The notes under the pieces: model-generated | Databases searched by the model: none | Seen by the model: the letters and a program-made list of their open reading frames with translations, nothing else | Told to the model about the DNA's origin: nothing | DNA from: Clitoria ternatea | Lineage: Eukaryota > Streptophyta > Magnoliopsida > Fabales > Fabaceae | Length of the DNA stretch: 64,000 bases | Assembly: GCA_037962975.1 (NCBI GenBank) | Contig: CM075672.1 | Location: 51,654,501-51,718,500 of the forward strand | Direction of reading: 5' to 3' | Program-made: the position numbers and the translations under genes | In this document: piece by piece, positions 34,004 through 46,022 of the stretch | How positions within the stretch are numbered: position 1 is the first letter of the stretch | Layout: every line of letters starts with the position of its first letter

Positions 34004-36780
34004 GACATGCCAGACATTAATCCCGACATCATATGTCATTCACTTAATGTGGAGCTAGACGCCAAGCTTATGACTCAAGCCCAGAAAATTGGGTCTATAT
34101 AGGCAAGCAGCAATCAAAAAGGAGATAGATAAGTTGGCAGCAGAAAACTTCATCCGAGAAGTAAGATACCCGACCTGGTTGTCCAATGTTCTTATGGTAA
34201 AGAAATCAAGTGGTAAGTGAAGGATGTGCATGGACTTCACAGACTTAAACAAGGTATATCCTAAAGACCCGTATCCTTTACCTAATATAAACTGGTTGGT
34301 AGATGGCACTTTAGGGTACAAAATGTTAAGGTTTGTGGATGGCTAGTCAGGCTATAATCATATATGAATGGACCCAAGGAACGAAGAGAAAACAGTCTTC
34401 ATAACGGGAAGGGTGAAATTCTGCTACAGGGTCATGTCGTTAGGGTTAAAGAATGTGGGAACAACTTATCAATGGTTGGTTGACAAAAATTTTTCCAGAT
34501 AAATCGGCAGAAACATGAAAGTCTACATGGATGATATAGTGGTGAAGACCAGGAGACGAGAGATCACACTGCCTACCTGGAAGAAACATTTGTTGAGCTT
34601 TGAAAACACAACATACGTCTCAACCCCGACAAGTGCTCTTTTGGAGTCCAGGGAGGCAAGTTTTTGGGTTACATGCTGACGCACCGGGGCATAAAGGTAA
34701 ACCTAGACCAATGTTATGTCGTACTAGAGATGAAGAGCCCTTAGAGTATTAAGGAGGTCCAACATCTCATAGGACAAATTGCTGCCTTGTCCCACTTTTT
34801 TTCTAGATTTACCAAGAAGTTGATGCCTTTTTACAGGGTGTTAAAGAAGAATGACCAAGGAGAGAGAAAGCCTTCCAAAATTTGAAGGCCTACTTGGCAT
34901 CACCACCTATCTTAACCAAACCCTTCAAATTATAGTCAGGACCAATCAGCCACTCAGCAAAATACTCCAAATTCCTAAATTTGCAGGCCAGATGTGGGCT
35001 TGGGCATTGGAGCTCTCAGAGTAAGGATTCGTTATGAGCCCAAGGGTCCTATTAAAGCATAAATCCTGGCGGACTTCTTGGTGGATTTTGGAGATAATCA
35101 AGAAGCATACGATGCCAAGCATGCCCCATGGACCCTCTCAGTAGATGGGTTGTCCAATGTCAAAGGAAGTGGCATTGGGAATATACTAGAATCCCCTACC
35201 GGGCTGGTCATTGAAGAGTCTCTAAGATTCTTGTTTAAAACCAGTAATAACCAAGTCGAGTACAAGGCCTTAATTGCAAGTTTAAGAATAACCCTCGACC
35301 TGGGTGCTAGATGCGTTCAAGTGAAAACTGATTCCTAGTTGGTGGCAAGGTAAGTAGAGGGGTCATACCTGGCAAAGGATCCCACCTTAGCTAAATACCT
35401 CACCTATGTGAAACAATTGGTAGAGGACTTTAAACTTTTTAAAGTTGTTCACGTCGTTAGAGCGGAGAATAAGACAGTGGATTTACTCTCTAAATTAGCC
35501 AGCACCGTTAAGGTAGGCAATTTAAAAATAATCATACAAGTCACCTTAGAAGACCCTACCATAAAGGAATCAGACCAAGTATACGAGATCGTCGTTGTTA
35601 CAAAAGAAAAGACATGGATAACCTCAATTGTGGGCTTCCTGACTCGAGGGAGTCTCTCCTCAGACCCTTCAGAATCCTAGAAACTACAAGTACACACAGC
35701 CAACTAAACCATTTTGAACAGACAGTTCTACAAAAGGGGGTTCACACTGTCCCTCCTGAAGTGCCTTAATTCAAAGCAGGCCGAGTATGTGATACGGGAA
35801 CTTCATTTAAGAATTTAAGGCCACCACAGTGGAGTTTGTCCATTAGCGGCCCGAATGATTAGACAAGGATATTTTTGGCTGACGCTACATACAGACTGCT
35901 CCGAGTTTATCAAAAGATGTGACTCATTTCAAAGGAACACTAACCAGATGCATACTCACCCAGAACCGTTGCATGAATCCTCTCTCCCTGGCCTTTCAAC
36001 ACTTAGTCGCAATAGATTTCTTCATAAAATGAATCGAGGAGGAACCTCTCACTACCATCACCGTAGCCAAAGTCTAAAATTTCACATGGAGAAATATAAT
36101 CTGCAGGCATGGCCTCCCCTATACTATCATCTTTGACAACGGGCGACAATTCATAAACAAGAAATTTGTTGAATTTTGTGAAAACCTTGGCATTAAAAGA
36201 AGGTTTTCATCGGTTGACCACCCGCAAATGAATAGCCTGGCCAAAATGGCGAACAAGGTAATACTCTAGGAATTAAAGTGAAGGTTGTGACAGGAAAAAG
36301 CGAGATGGGATGAAGAACTGCTTGGAGTTTTATGGGCCTATCACACGACTCCATACTCAGCAACGCATAAAACCCCATTTTGACTCACGATGCAGATGCC
36401 ATGATCCCAGTCAAACTCAGGGAACCCTCCCCGAAGAATGGCTTATAAGGAAGATGACAGCAATAAAGGAAGAAGGGAAGACTTAGACCTTAGTTTGGGT
36501 AAGTGAGATGTAGCCTTTATGAAAATTCATGCCTCTCAACACTAGTTTGCCTATAAATAGAACTTTATGCTCAAACCCTGACCTTTTCGACCAGGGGACT
36601 TAGTCTTGAGAATCACCGACAATAATTGCGGACCGAGAAAGGAGGGGAAGTTTATGGCTAATTGGGATGACATGTACCAGATAAAGGAAGTCGTGGGATG
36701 ACCCATACCGATTGGAAGAAATAGGAGGTAGGAACATCCCTCGAACCTGGAACGCTACATATATGAATATGTATTTTAGT
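33925..36780 (+). pseudogene. Element A pol pseudogene: RT, RNase H, second RNase H, integrase
   Basis: The pol frame starts at NADLFAWSPADM. RT has the catalytic VYMDDIVVKT at about 34521-34550. At about 34925 roughly 230 bp that element B still has are deleted, removing most of the first RNase H: LTKPFK is followed directly by IIVRTNQPLSKIL. The second RNase H, a Tat hallmark, begins WTLSVDGLSNVKGS near 35130 and has SNNQVEYKALI. Integrase carries the H-H-C-C region (IRELHLRI..HHSG..FIKRCDSFQRN) and DNGRQFINKKF. Stops and frameshifts are frequent. Confidence 0.88.
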
Positions 36781-36924
36781 TGATGTAACCAAGGGGCACT
36801 CTTTTTCTTACCTAGGAGATTTTTTCACATTGGGTTTTTCTCCTAAGAGGTTTTAATAAGGCCCACACTTAAACATGCAATAAAAGTTTTGTATTTCATA
36901 AGTAATGTTTTACTGTTTAAAGAA

Positions 36925-37345
36925 AACTTGAATGAGATACGCTCACTCAGGGATACGGTATATGCTAAAGACAACCCGAGCGAGATACGGTTACTCGGGG
37001 GATACGACTTATATTAAAGAAAACCCGACTGAGATACGCTCATCCGGGGGAAACGAAAATTCATTTTCCAAAATCACGCTAAGTCAAGAAAACTCAGGTG
37101 ATACATGCTCACTCGGGGGAACAATTCAACGGTATCTCATCCGGGGGAAAGAAAAATTCATTTTCCAAAATCACACTAAGTCAAGAAAACCCGGGTAATA
37201 CACGCTTACTCAGGGGGAAAGATTCAACAGAACCTAGATAAGATACGCTCATCTAGGGGAAATGAAACCTCTTTTCCAAAAGTATGCTAAGTCAAGAAAA
37301 CTCGGTTGAGACATGCTTACTCGGGGGAATGATTTGACAGAACCC
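36925..37345. repeat. Post-pol repeats of element A with ACCCGAG..CTCGGGG units
   Basis: The first two units are about 47-50 bp, then units become about 100 bp. Each has GAGATACGCTCACTCGGGGG or a variant, often paired with an upstream CCCGAG (36975-36980 against 36994-36999), followed by TTCATTTTCCAAAATCAC and TAAGTCAAGAAAAC. Confidence 0.8.
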
Positions 37346-37521
37346 AACGACTAGAAATTCATTTTCCAAAGATACTTAAGTAAAATACAAGCTACACTAG
37401 ATGCAGAGAGAAGCGAGAAAATAATCAGAATAAACACATGGTAGCAAAAAAAGTAGCACGTTCATTCATCATAAGTATAATAAATTCAAAGTTCTGCAAC
37501 AATTACAAAAACAAATTCATG

Positions 37522-38054
37522 TTTGAAGCTCAGATGCAGTCTCATCGACTCCAACACCCACCCAATAAATTGGCACAGATGGGTTTAAGACTGCAACTTG
37601 CTCATGGCATAGCTCAAAAGCAAGCACATATTTTTTTATTACCTCCTGCTACAGCAGACCTATATGAGCCTTCGCCTCCTATATCTCTTTTTTATGCTTT
37701 GATTCCAAAGCTTCAAAATCTTTGAGAGGTGGCGAACGCTCCCCAAGCCACTTACAAAGACACCTCGATATCCTTTTTCTGTAGAGATAGTGCCCGGTAA
37801 GAATCCTCGATAACACCTAACTTCCTCTCCCGAAATCCAAAGCCTTCTCCGTTTGTACCTGCTTGTCCTTCAGCTCGGACATTCCTTTAATGCCTCCTGG
37901 GCTTCACACAGCTGGGTGGCCAAAGCCTCCTTCTCTTTTGTCAAAGCTTGCATGAATTTCTCTTGAGCGCCACAATAGCCATCCACATACCGACTCATAG
38001 CGACAACGCGGAGGCTGAACATCTCCATGGCATGGCAGATTGCCATGGGGTTCG
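37522..38054 (-). pseudogene. Element A antisense ORF (Tat aORF type), decayed
   Basis: Read on the minus strand: FMQALTKEKEALATQLCEAQ, then after a shift KLGVIEDSYRA, KYVLAFELCHEQVAVLNPSV. The last matches the element B antisense protein (KYVATFDLCQQQIQLLNPSV). It is a long coiled coil. Antisense ORFs between integrase and the 3' LTR are a recognised feature of Tat elements such as Retand and Grande; their role is unknown. Several stops are present, and the gene is cut by segment F. Confidence 0.75.
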
Positions 38055-41012
38055 ATGTAACATCCCAAATTTAATATTAATATCTAATTGAGAGAAATAA
38101 ATAGCAAACAATTATATATGAAATGATTAATGTCCCAAAATTTAGAAAAGATTTAATTAGGATTTGCTATGACTATTCATAATTATTAAAGCTTAATGAG
38201 CTGAAATTAATACCCGAATAGAATATGAGTGTCAGACCAAGTATCTCTGATTGAGATGCCATTGTTCAGGGTTGTTAAGAATATTATTGTGAATCTGAAA
38301 ATATATTTGGAATAATTTTTAGATAAAGTATTAAGCCCGAACAGAGATCCTATTTGTTATAAAACGGAGGGATATTAATGATATGTTAAGTACTCTCTTT
38401 TGACATTGGGTTTTTCCTCTAAGAAAAACACACAATTTCTCTTTTCTCTTCTCATTCCTCTTTCACTTTCATTTTTCTCCTCCACTCAAAACCTAACCAA
38501 AATGGTGTGCCCATCTTTCTCCTCAATTTTCAAAATCCCCACTGGGCTTGAAGGAGATGGTGATGACTTAAAGCTTTCCCCTCATTCCTTTAAATTTCAT
38601 TCTTTCTCTCCCTCTCTTGGTACTCACTCTCTTTTCTTGGCTGGAGATAAGTTACTCACCATTTTTAATGAGTTAAAGCCCTAGGTTATGGGTTGTAGTG
38701 GTTGGGAGAGCGTTTAAATACATGTGGGTTGTTGTGAGAGCCATTAAATATGCAAACCCTAAGGTGGGGTATGATTAATATGAGCTTTTATATGCATTGA
38801 TGAGGGTACATGAGATTGCCATGGTAGATAATGGAAATTATATGCATTTATGATGGTTGTTGGGTTTTTGATAAAACCCTACCCCTTGATTTTGGAGGGA
38901 ATGTAGAATATGGATAGGATGTGCATTTATTGATGTTAGGGAAGGTTATTAATGAAGTGAGATAGCCATTAATGATGGATAGAGATTATTAATGGGGAGT
39001 GAAAACCATTAATGATGTTGGATGGTTAATAATAATGGTTAAAACCCAAAAATGAGAAAACCCACCAAGGATATTGAGTTGTGTGGGTGAATTAAATGGT
39101 TGTGTTATTGCCCCCTAAATTACAATGAGTTTTAATTGAAGGGAAAGAATTCCTGAAACCTAAGAAAATAAGAAAATGAAAACCTATTACAAGTTATAAT
39201 ATGATAGGACTCATATATATGTATGCATTAGTGATATACAAGAAATTTGAAAATGATTTTGAATGAATCATTGATGTGGTCCTATAATTACTTAATGTAG
39301 GGTTTGATAACTCTAGTGACGCAGGACCATCTAACCTAGAAGAGTACTTCTCTTAAGGAATGATAGAAGTATATTTTCTAAGTGCATGATTCAATTTATG
39401 TTGATAGTGTATATATCAATGCATATTTTCATGTTTTCCTTATATAGATATACTAACCCTATGTGTACTATAGATTGAGATTGATTCCATAATTGATGGT
39501 TGAATTTGGATTAGCACATTTAGTGGGGACATGAATTTAGACTATGATTATTGACATGCTCTTTGATTCCCATGTGTGGGTTAATATTAATATAAATCCT
39601 TAGCTATTATGTTGTAAATGATGTTAATGATATGTTTTGGATGGCTTTGTGATTGATTGTGCATTAATAACTATAATGTTAAGTGTGAATTATACCCATA
39701 AGTGAGAGGGTAAGGAATCCTTATGAAACTAAGGCTAGCATGTGCATTGTTGCATTTATGGCATGCATGACTTAACATTTAAATATGGTTGCAATCACAA
39801 AATATATTGAAACAAATGAGGTCTTGCGGGATTATATGAGGGAGTACCCTTGCATGGGGGAAACCATTATGTGAATAAATGAATATGGTTGCGATCATAA
39901 GTGCATTGAAATAATAAAGGTCTTGTGGGACTATGAGAAAGAGGACCCTTGCGAGGGGGATTTTGAATGCTCCTCAGTGGTTACGATCACTTGATATATA
40001 GAGATGATGTAGATCTTATGGGATCTTGTGAAAAGTACCCTTATGGGGGATAAAGACTTAAACAACTATGTGTGGTTGTAATTATTGGAAAAACCATGTA
40101 CGTATGGGTTATGAGAATATGTTTCGAATTGGATCCATTGCATATGCATTATACAGTATGACATATGCATTAGCCATAAGAACATGGTATATGAGTTGAG
40201 AATGATCAAGAAAATGACACCTACTAAGAGTGTAAATTGAGAAATAGACTTATTTATGGTCACTAACCAAGGATGTATGGTTAATGTGATAGTCCCTAAA
40301 TGTTTCATGTGAGTTATGGTATTGAATGTGATAATGTATAGATTGATGATTTGGTTTTAATTGGTAATGCCCATGATTAATGGATATGTTATACATGTGT
40401 TTAATGGAATTAATGACTATGTAACCTTACTAGTTGATTGAACTTCTTTGATAAGAGAATGTGTAAAGTGTATTCATATTTATATTATCACAATTGATTT
40501 GATTTTCATCATTGAGAAAGTATACTCACTCTCCATGTTGTCTATATTTTAGCCCTTATGTTGCAGGGTATGGCCATGGAGCAATTGCTTTTCAATGAGA
40601 TGAGGTATGGTGTGAAGGAAGACATGGTATGGTTGCCTTGGCCGACATATTTTGTGTAAACCATTTTTTTATATATTCCTTTTTGGGGAAAATGGTTGTA
40701 AATGGCATTATTTTGTATAGGCATGGTATAGGTTGTATGCTACATTGATATGATGTTAGGGAATATTTGATGACTTGAAATCCTAGAATGATAGTTGATA
40801 TGCTAGGATCATGGGAGGTGTACTTGTGATCTTTTTGTATCACCATGTGAAGGATAATTATTGATTTTAATGGATATGACCTTTGATGATGCATGTTGCA
40901 TAGTTATGCATGTTTGTGTTGTTAAAATGTATTCATATTGGGAAGTAGATAGGCTATATTCCAAATTAACGATTAATGCCTCCTTTAGAGGTTGCCTATA
41001 ACTCATATTACT
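38055..41012 (+). mobile_element. Segment F: LTR-like element starting TGTAACATCCC
   Basis: It begins TGTAACATCCCAAATTTAAT directly after the broken element A antisense ORF, and shares its first 11 bases with the solo LTR in the STP pseudogene. No gag/pol is present. I interpret it as a long LTR or solo LTR interrupted by element B at about 41013, with the rest beyond the window. TTCGA before it has no matching copy at 41.0 kb, in agreement with interruption. Confidence 0.5.
39785..40090. repeat. Diverged roughly 95-bp tandem repeat in segment F (about 3-4 copies)
   Basis: ATGGTTGCAATCACAA (39785), ATGGTTGCGATCATAA (39886), GTGGTTACGATCACTT (39977) and GTGGTTGTAATTATT (about 40071) each precede a GGTCTTGYGGGA..GAGGACCCTTGC block. 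Spacing is 90-100 bp. Confidence 0.7.
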
Positions 41013-41257
41013 TGTGTCCCCCCCCCCCCCCGGCGATCGGGAAGGGCCCACCTGTTATCGCGATCCCTTTTATTATAGCTAGAGGAGGAATCCCATCAGT
41101 TTTAGTGTAATGGGCCTAGGCCCCCTTTTGATTCTAACCTAGGTATAAATGTACCTTCTATGCGCACGTTGTAAATCAAGTGACATATATTGAGAATTAA
41201 TAAACCTAATCCCTAGGAGAATTCTCTAGGGTTTCGTGCTAATACTCTGTGTGAAAA
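41013..41257 (+). repeat. Element B 5' LTR, short or truncated, with TATA box and 14-C run
   Basis: A likely start is TGTGTCCCCC at 41013, running into an uninterrupted run of 14 C's (41018-41031). A TATAAAT at 41144-41150 and a GGGCCTAGGCCC palindrome fit a U3 promoter. The end lies just before the PBS, but no clear CA terminus is visible, so it is approximate. Confidence 0.55.
41144..41150 (+). promoter_or_regulatory. Probable TATA box of element B
   Basis: GGTATAAATGTACC lies 111 bp upstream of the PBS, the usual arrangement in short Tat-type R-U5 regions. Confidence 0.5.
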
Positions 41258-41260
41258 TTT

Positions 41261-41278
41261 TGGCACCCACCGTGGGGC
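41261..41278 (+). promoter_or_regulatory. Primer-binding site of element B
   Basis: TGGCACCCACCGTGGGGC differs by one base (CpG loss) from the TGGCGCCCACCGTGGGGC sequence common at this position in plant Tat elements. Confidence 0.75.
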
Positions 41279-41287
41279 TTGGTAAAA

Positions 41288-42690
41288 TGAATCTTACACC
41301 ACTTTCTCTAACCAAAAAACCCCAATCCTAGTCGTAACCATTGTCAATACTAGAAACACCCGACATGAAGAAGATGGTGGATGTCGCCTAGAGTCATCCA
41401 ATCATGGTGATTAAATCCAACGGCTAACAAACATAGTGGAAACCCTCCAGAAGACAGTAGCTAACATGAAGTAAGAGAACGCAGAACCTAGGGGGTAAAC
41501 GGATGGTGAACAAGAAGCCTCCAGCAACAATGGGGGCCGGACCGCCCAGTGAAAAGTCACCAGCGGCATTTCCTACTAGACATAAGAGACCATGAAATAC
41601 GAACCTAAACTCCCTTTTATCGCCAGCCATGGTCCGATCAAATTATTGATGCCCCTACTCCCCTAAACTACAAGCCTCCGTCTATGGAAAGATACGATGG
41701 TAGAGGGGATCTTGAAGAACATCTCACCATGTACACCACCACCATGCTGGTTAATAGGGCATCAGACTCCCTCTTTTGCCAAACTTCCCCCACTACCTTG
41801 ACCAAGTCAGCTCTCCGCTGGTTCTCCCACCTTCCATAGAAAAGTATCACTAATTTTTCTGACCTCAATAAGAAGTTCCTCAACCAGTTTTCCACTAGTA
41901 GAGTCATGCAGCAAACTTCACACAGCCTAGTGAATCTGCGTCAGCTCTCGAATAAAACTTTAAAGCAGTACATGGCCCGCCTTTTCGAGCAAGCTATTCA
42001 GATTCAGGATCTCAGTCTTGAAGTGGCATTACACATTATACAAACTAGCCTACGACTAAGTAAGTTCTCGGATTCCTTGGCCAAGAACCCCCTCAAGACA
42101 TGGATGATTTTCAGGTGAGGGCTTCCCTATATATCGCCAAAGATGAACGAGAAACTGATTAATTGACTCCCTCCGATCAGGTTACCCATCGGCCCGACCA
42201 GAAAAAGAGAAGCCCCAAACAAAACTGGGACAAGCACACTGACATCTATAATGCTCCTAGATATACCAACTTTACACCGCTAAAGGATCGTCATGATCGG
42301 ATCATGCATGAGATTTACAATACCGAACTTCTTCCACTTCCGGCCCCGGGAGAGGGGCCGAAAGGATCATACATAACCAAATATTATGAGTACCACCGAG
42401 CCTATGGCTACACGATGGAAGAATATTTCTCCCTCCATAATCAAATAGAACATTTAATTCACCTGGGATACTTGGCAAGGTTCGTTGCTCAGAAAGATGA
42501 TAAGCCAAAAGGAGGAAATCAGAAGAGAGGAAGGGAGCACCCCGATCAAGTTAAGCTCCAAACCTGAGAAAGATCAAGAGCCCCACGCTCTCAGTCCCTG
42601 AGACCTGTAAAGGGAAGAGTAGATAGAAGGAGAATCATTCATACCATTTCAGGCGAATTCCCAAGTGCCCACGCATGTCAATCTCACCAG
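41288..42690 (+). pseudogene. Element B gag pseudogene
   Basis: The capsid region reads NYKPPSMERYDGRGDLEEHL and TMYTTTMLVNRASDSLFCQT, then SALRWFSHLP, FLNQFSTSR and LRQLSNKTLKQYMARLFEQA. This is Retrotrans_gag in the Tat form. The C-terminal part (42163-42567) reads KYYEYHRAYGYTMEEYFSL and then HLGYLARFV, resembling the C.HR.GHTTEECR zinc-binding region of the family with its cysteines lost. Stops and frameshifts occur throughout. Confidence 0.82.
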
Positions 42691-42699
42691 TCAGGTCAG

Positions 42700-45600
42700 G
42701 TAAATTTATTGTTAGCAGAGTTAAACACAGTAGCCATCACTTTTGACAGGTCATACTTCACCGTAGAAGGCCCCAACAGAGACGAGCCAAAGGTGGTCAC
42801 CATGGGAATTGAAGACTTTATGGTGCAGCGAGTACTCGTCAATCAGGGAAGCTCGGTAGACATCCTACACTAGAAAGCGTAGCAGAGGATGGACTTCCCC
42901 ACTAGGTGGTTAAAAAGGTATGATGGCACCTTACTTATCTTTTTTGGTCACATTGTTCAGGTTTTAAGGGTTATCGACCTGAGGACTACTTTCGAGAAGG
43001 GAATAGACAGTCGTGCGGTCATAGTCAAGTTCCTGGTTGTTGATTTCCCCAGCTCCTATAACGCGTTATTGGGGCGACCTTCCCTCAATGCCCTGGGACT
43101 TGTAGTTTCTACCATGCACCTAACCATGAAGTTCCCGCTTCGAGACGGAAGAGTAGGAGTTATCAGAGCAGACCTAGAGGTCGCCTAGGAATGCTATTAC
43201 GAGAGCCTCCTTCCTAGGGAGACCTTTATAATTGATGAGGATATAGAAGCAGGGTTTGACCCTCGTGACAATAGAAAATATGAGAGACCCCAGCCAGTAG
43301 AGTCCCTAAAGCTCGTTCAGGTTGGGCCTTCCCCTAATCAATTTACTCGGATTAGTGCAATACTCGATCCGACCCTTGAAGAAGCCCTCATCAACTTGCT
43401 GAAAGCAAACACAGACCTATTCGCCTAGAGCCTTACAGATATGTTGGGCATCGACCCCAACATCAGTTGTCACTCTTTAAACATTGAACCAGATGCCAAG
43501 CCCATATCCCAGAAGCCTCAAAAAATGGGCCCTGACTGAAAGAATGAAGTCAAGGAAGAGACAGACAAGCTTGTATCTGCCAATTTCATCAGAGAAATCA
43601 AATATCTGACCTGGCTCTCTAACTTGGTCATGGTAAAGAAATCAAATGGCAAATGGTGAATGTGTGTCAACTTCACCGATCTAAACAAGGTATGTCCCAA
43701 AGATCCCTATCCATTACCTAGTATTGATCATCTGGTGGATGGAACTTCCGGATGCAGGATTTTGAGCTTCATGGATGGATACTAGGGGTACAATCAAATT
43801 CGAATGGACCCTAAAGACGAGGAGAAAACAACATTCATCATAGGTGGGGTGAACTACTGCTACTGGGTGATGCCTTTCAGTCTAAAAAATGCAGGGGTTA
43901 CTTACTAGAGGCTGGTAGACAAAATCTTTGCTTGGAAAATAAGGAGAAACATGGAGGTCTATGTAGACGATATGGTAGTCAAAACCAAGCAAACGGAGGC
44001 ACACGTGTAGGATCTAGAAGAGATGTTCTCTGAGTTATGTAAGCATAATATACGGCTGAACTCAGAGAAATGTTCTTTCGGGGTTCAAGGGGGAAAGTTC
44101 TTGGGGTATATGCTCACCTACCAAAGCATTGAGGCCAACCCAGACCAATGTCGTGCCATACTTAAAATACGAAGCCCTCAAAACATCAAGGAGGTCCAAC
44201 ACCTCACCGGTCGGATCACGGCCCTCTCCCGTTTCCTTTTAAAATTTGTTGAAAAATCCATGCCCTTCTACAAAGTATTGAAGAAGACAGACTCATTTGA
44301 ATGGACACCAGACTATAAGAAGGCGTTTCAAGATTTGAAGGCCTACCTCGCATCCTCACCAATTTTAACTCATCCTGAGGAAGGATCAGAACTGGTCCTC
44401 TACCTTTCTGTTGGTGCTGAGTCCATGAGCTCAATTTTGGTCCAGAAGAACGGCCGGTTCAAAGACTAGTCTATTTCACTAGCAAGACGTTGCAAGGGGC
44501 TGAAGTACGGTATCAAAGAGTTGAAAATTTTGTATCTAGCCTTGTCGTAGCAGTGCGCCGACTTCGACCTTATTTTCACAGCCACCAAGTAGTAGTGAAG
44601 ACCAACCAACCTCTCAAAAAGATCCTTCAAAAGCCAGAACTTGCAGGTAGAATGGTGGCTTGGGCCGTTGACTTATCTGAATACGGCATTTGATATGAAG
44701 CTAGAGATCCTATCAAAGCCCAGGTCCTAGCAGATTTCTTGGTGGAACTGGGAGAAAATAAGGACGATTTTGAGGCCATACAGAGCCTATGGACTCTTTT
44801 TGTAGATGGATCCTCTAACACAAAGGGCAGCAAAGCAGGAGACATACTAGAGTATCCAACCGGGTTGGTGGTCGAGGAGTCCCTAAGGTTCCAGTTCAAA
44901 GCTAGTAACAACCAGGCAGAGTATAAAGCTTTCATTGCTAGTTTGAGAACGGCCATAGACTTGGGGGCTTGGTGCATTCAGGTGAAAACTGACTCCCAGT
45001 TAATTGCACGGTAGGTGGAAGGTTCATACCAGGACAAAGACCCGATCCTGACGAAGTACTTGGTACGAGGTGAATGAATTGACACAAGACCTCAAGCATT
45101 TCTACATAGTTCATGTTCCCTAAGAGCGCCGATCTGCTCTCCAAGCTGGCCAGCACAGTCAAAGCTGGGAACCTCAAGACAATTGTCCAAATCATCTTGG
45201 AGGAGCCCACCATTCAAGAGACCCAACAAGTACACTAGGTATGTGAAATCTCGGTTAAAAATACTTGGATAACCCCGATTGTTAATTTCCTTAGGCAGGG
45301 GACCCTTCCAAAAAGTTACAGGTGCAAGCAGCCAACTATACCCTGCTGGACGGACAACTTTACAAAAAGGGCTTCACTATGCCTCTCCTAAAATGTCTGA
45401 ATGAAGAGCAAGCTGACTATGTAATACGAGAGCTTCACTTGGGAATCTGTGGTCTTCACGGAGGGTTTCGCCCTTTGACTGCCTGAATCCTCCAAGCGAG
45501 ATATTTTTGGCTAACCTTACAAGCCAATTGCTCTGGATTTATCAAGAAATGTGATCTATACCAGCGCAACGCCAATCGGATCCATACTTATCCCGAGCCC

Positions 45601-46022
45601 TTGATTGGAATCTTAGCCCCCTGGCGCTTCAACACTTAGGGGATGGATATCCTGGGCCCATTTCCGCCTAGAAAAGGCCAAGTCAATTTCCTTCTGGTGG
45701 TAATAGATTTCTTCACCAAATGGATTGAGGCGGAACCCCTTGCAACTATCACTACATCCAAAGTCTAGACTTTCACTTGGAAACATATCATTTTTAGACA
45801 CGGACTACCCCACATAATCATTTCAGATAATGGCCGTCAATTTACGAATAAAGGTTTCGTTGAATTCTGTGAAAACCTTGGTAATCTCTTCTCTAGAGCA
45901 TCAACAAACCAACAGCCAGGCTGAAGCGGCGAACAAGGTAATCCTTTAAGAACTCTAAAAATGACTCAGAGAAGCCAAAGGAACATGGGAAGAGGAATTA
46001 CCCAGAGCCCTGTGGGCATATC
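42700..46022 (+). pseudogene. Element B pro-pol pseudogene: protease, RT, RNase H x2, N-part of integrase
   Basis: Protease shows VLVNQGSSVDIL where the family has D-x-GSSADIL, then YNALLGRPSLNAL. RT has MCVNFTDLNKVCPKDPYPLP and the catalytic YVDDMVVKT near 43960. The first RNase H runs to VVVKTNQPLKKILQKPELAG. The second, archaeal-type RNase H found in Tat elements starts WTLFVDGSSNTKGSKAG near 44790 with SNNQAEYKAFIASL. Integrase begins IRELHLGICGLHGG with the zinc residues, then MDILGPFP and IISDNGRQFTN. The frame breaks at 46022 where element E is inserted; its C-part is at 59791. Many stops. Confidence 0.88.

Larger units (their letters stand above)
33896..38054 (+). mobile_element. Element A: 5'-truncated Tat-lineage Ty3/gypsy element
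   Basis: It begins inside pol with an inverted duplication and carries RT, a partly deleted first RNase H, a second RNase H, integrase, post-pol repeats and an antisense ORF. LTR, PBS and gag are missing. It ends at 38054, where segment F begins inside the antisense ORF. Confidence 0.85.

Noticed and set aside
36193..36378. Minus-strand frame opposite element A integrase
   Set aside because: Shadow of the plus-strand integrase fragment.
38400..38684. 94-codon open frame in segment F
   Set aside because: A Ser/Leu/Phe-rich frame in LTR-like sequence with no family similarity.
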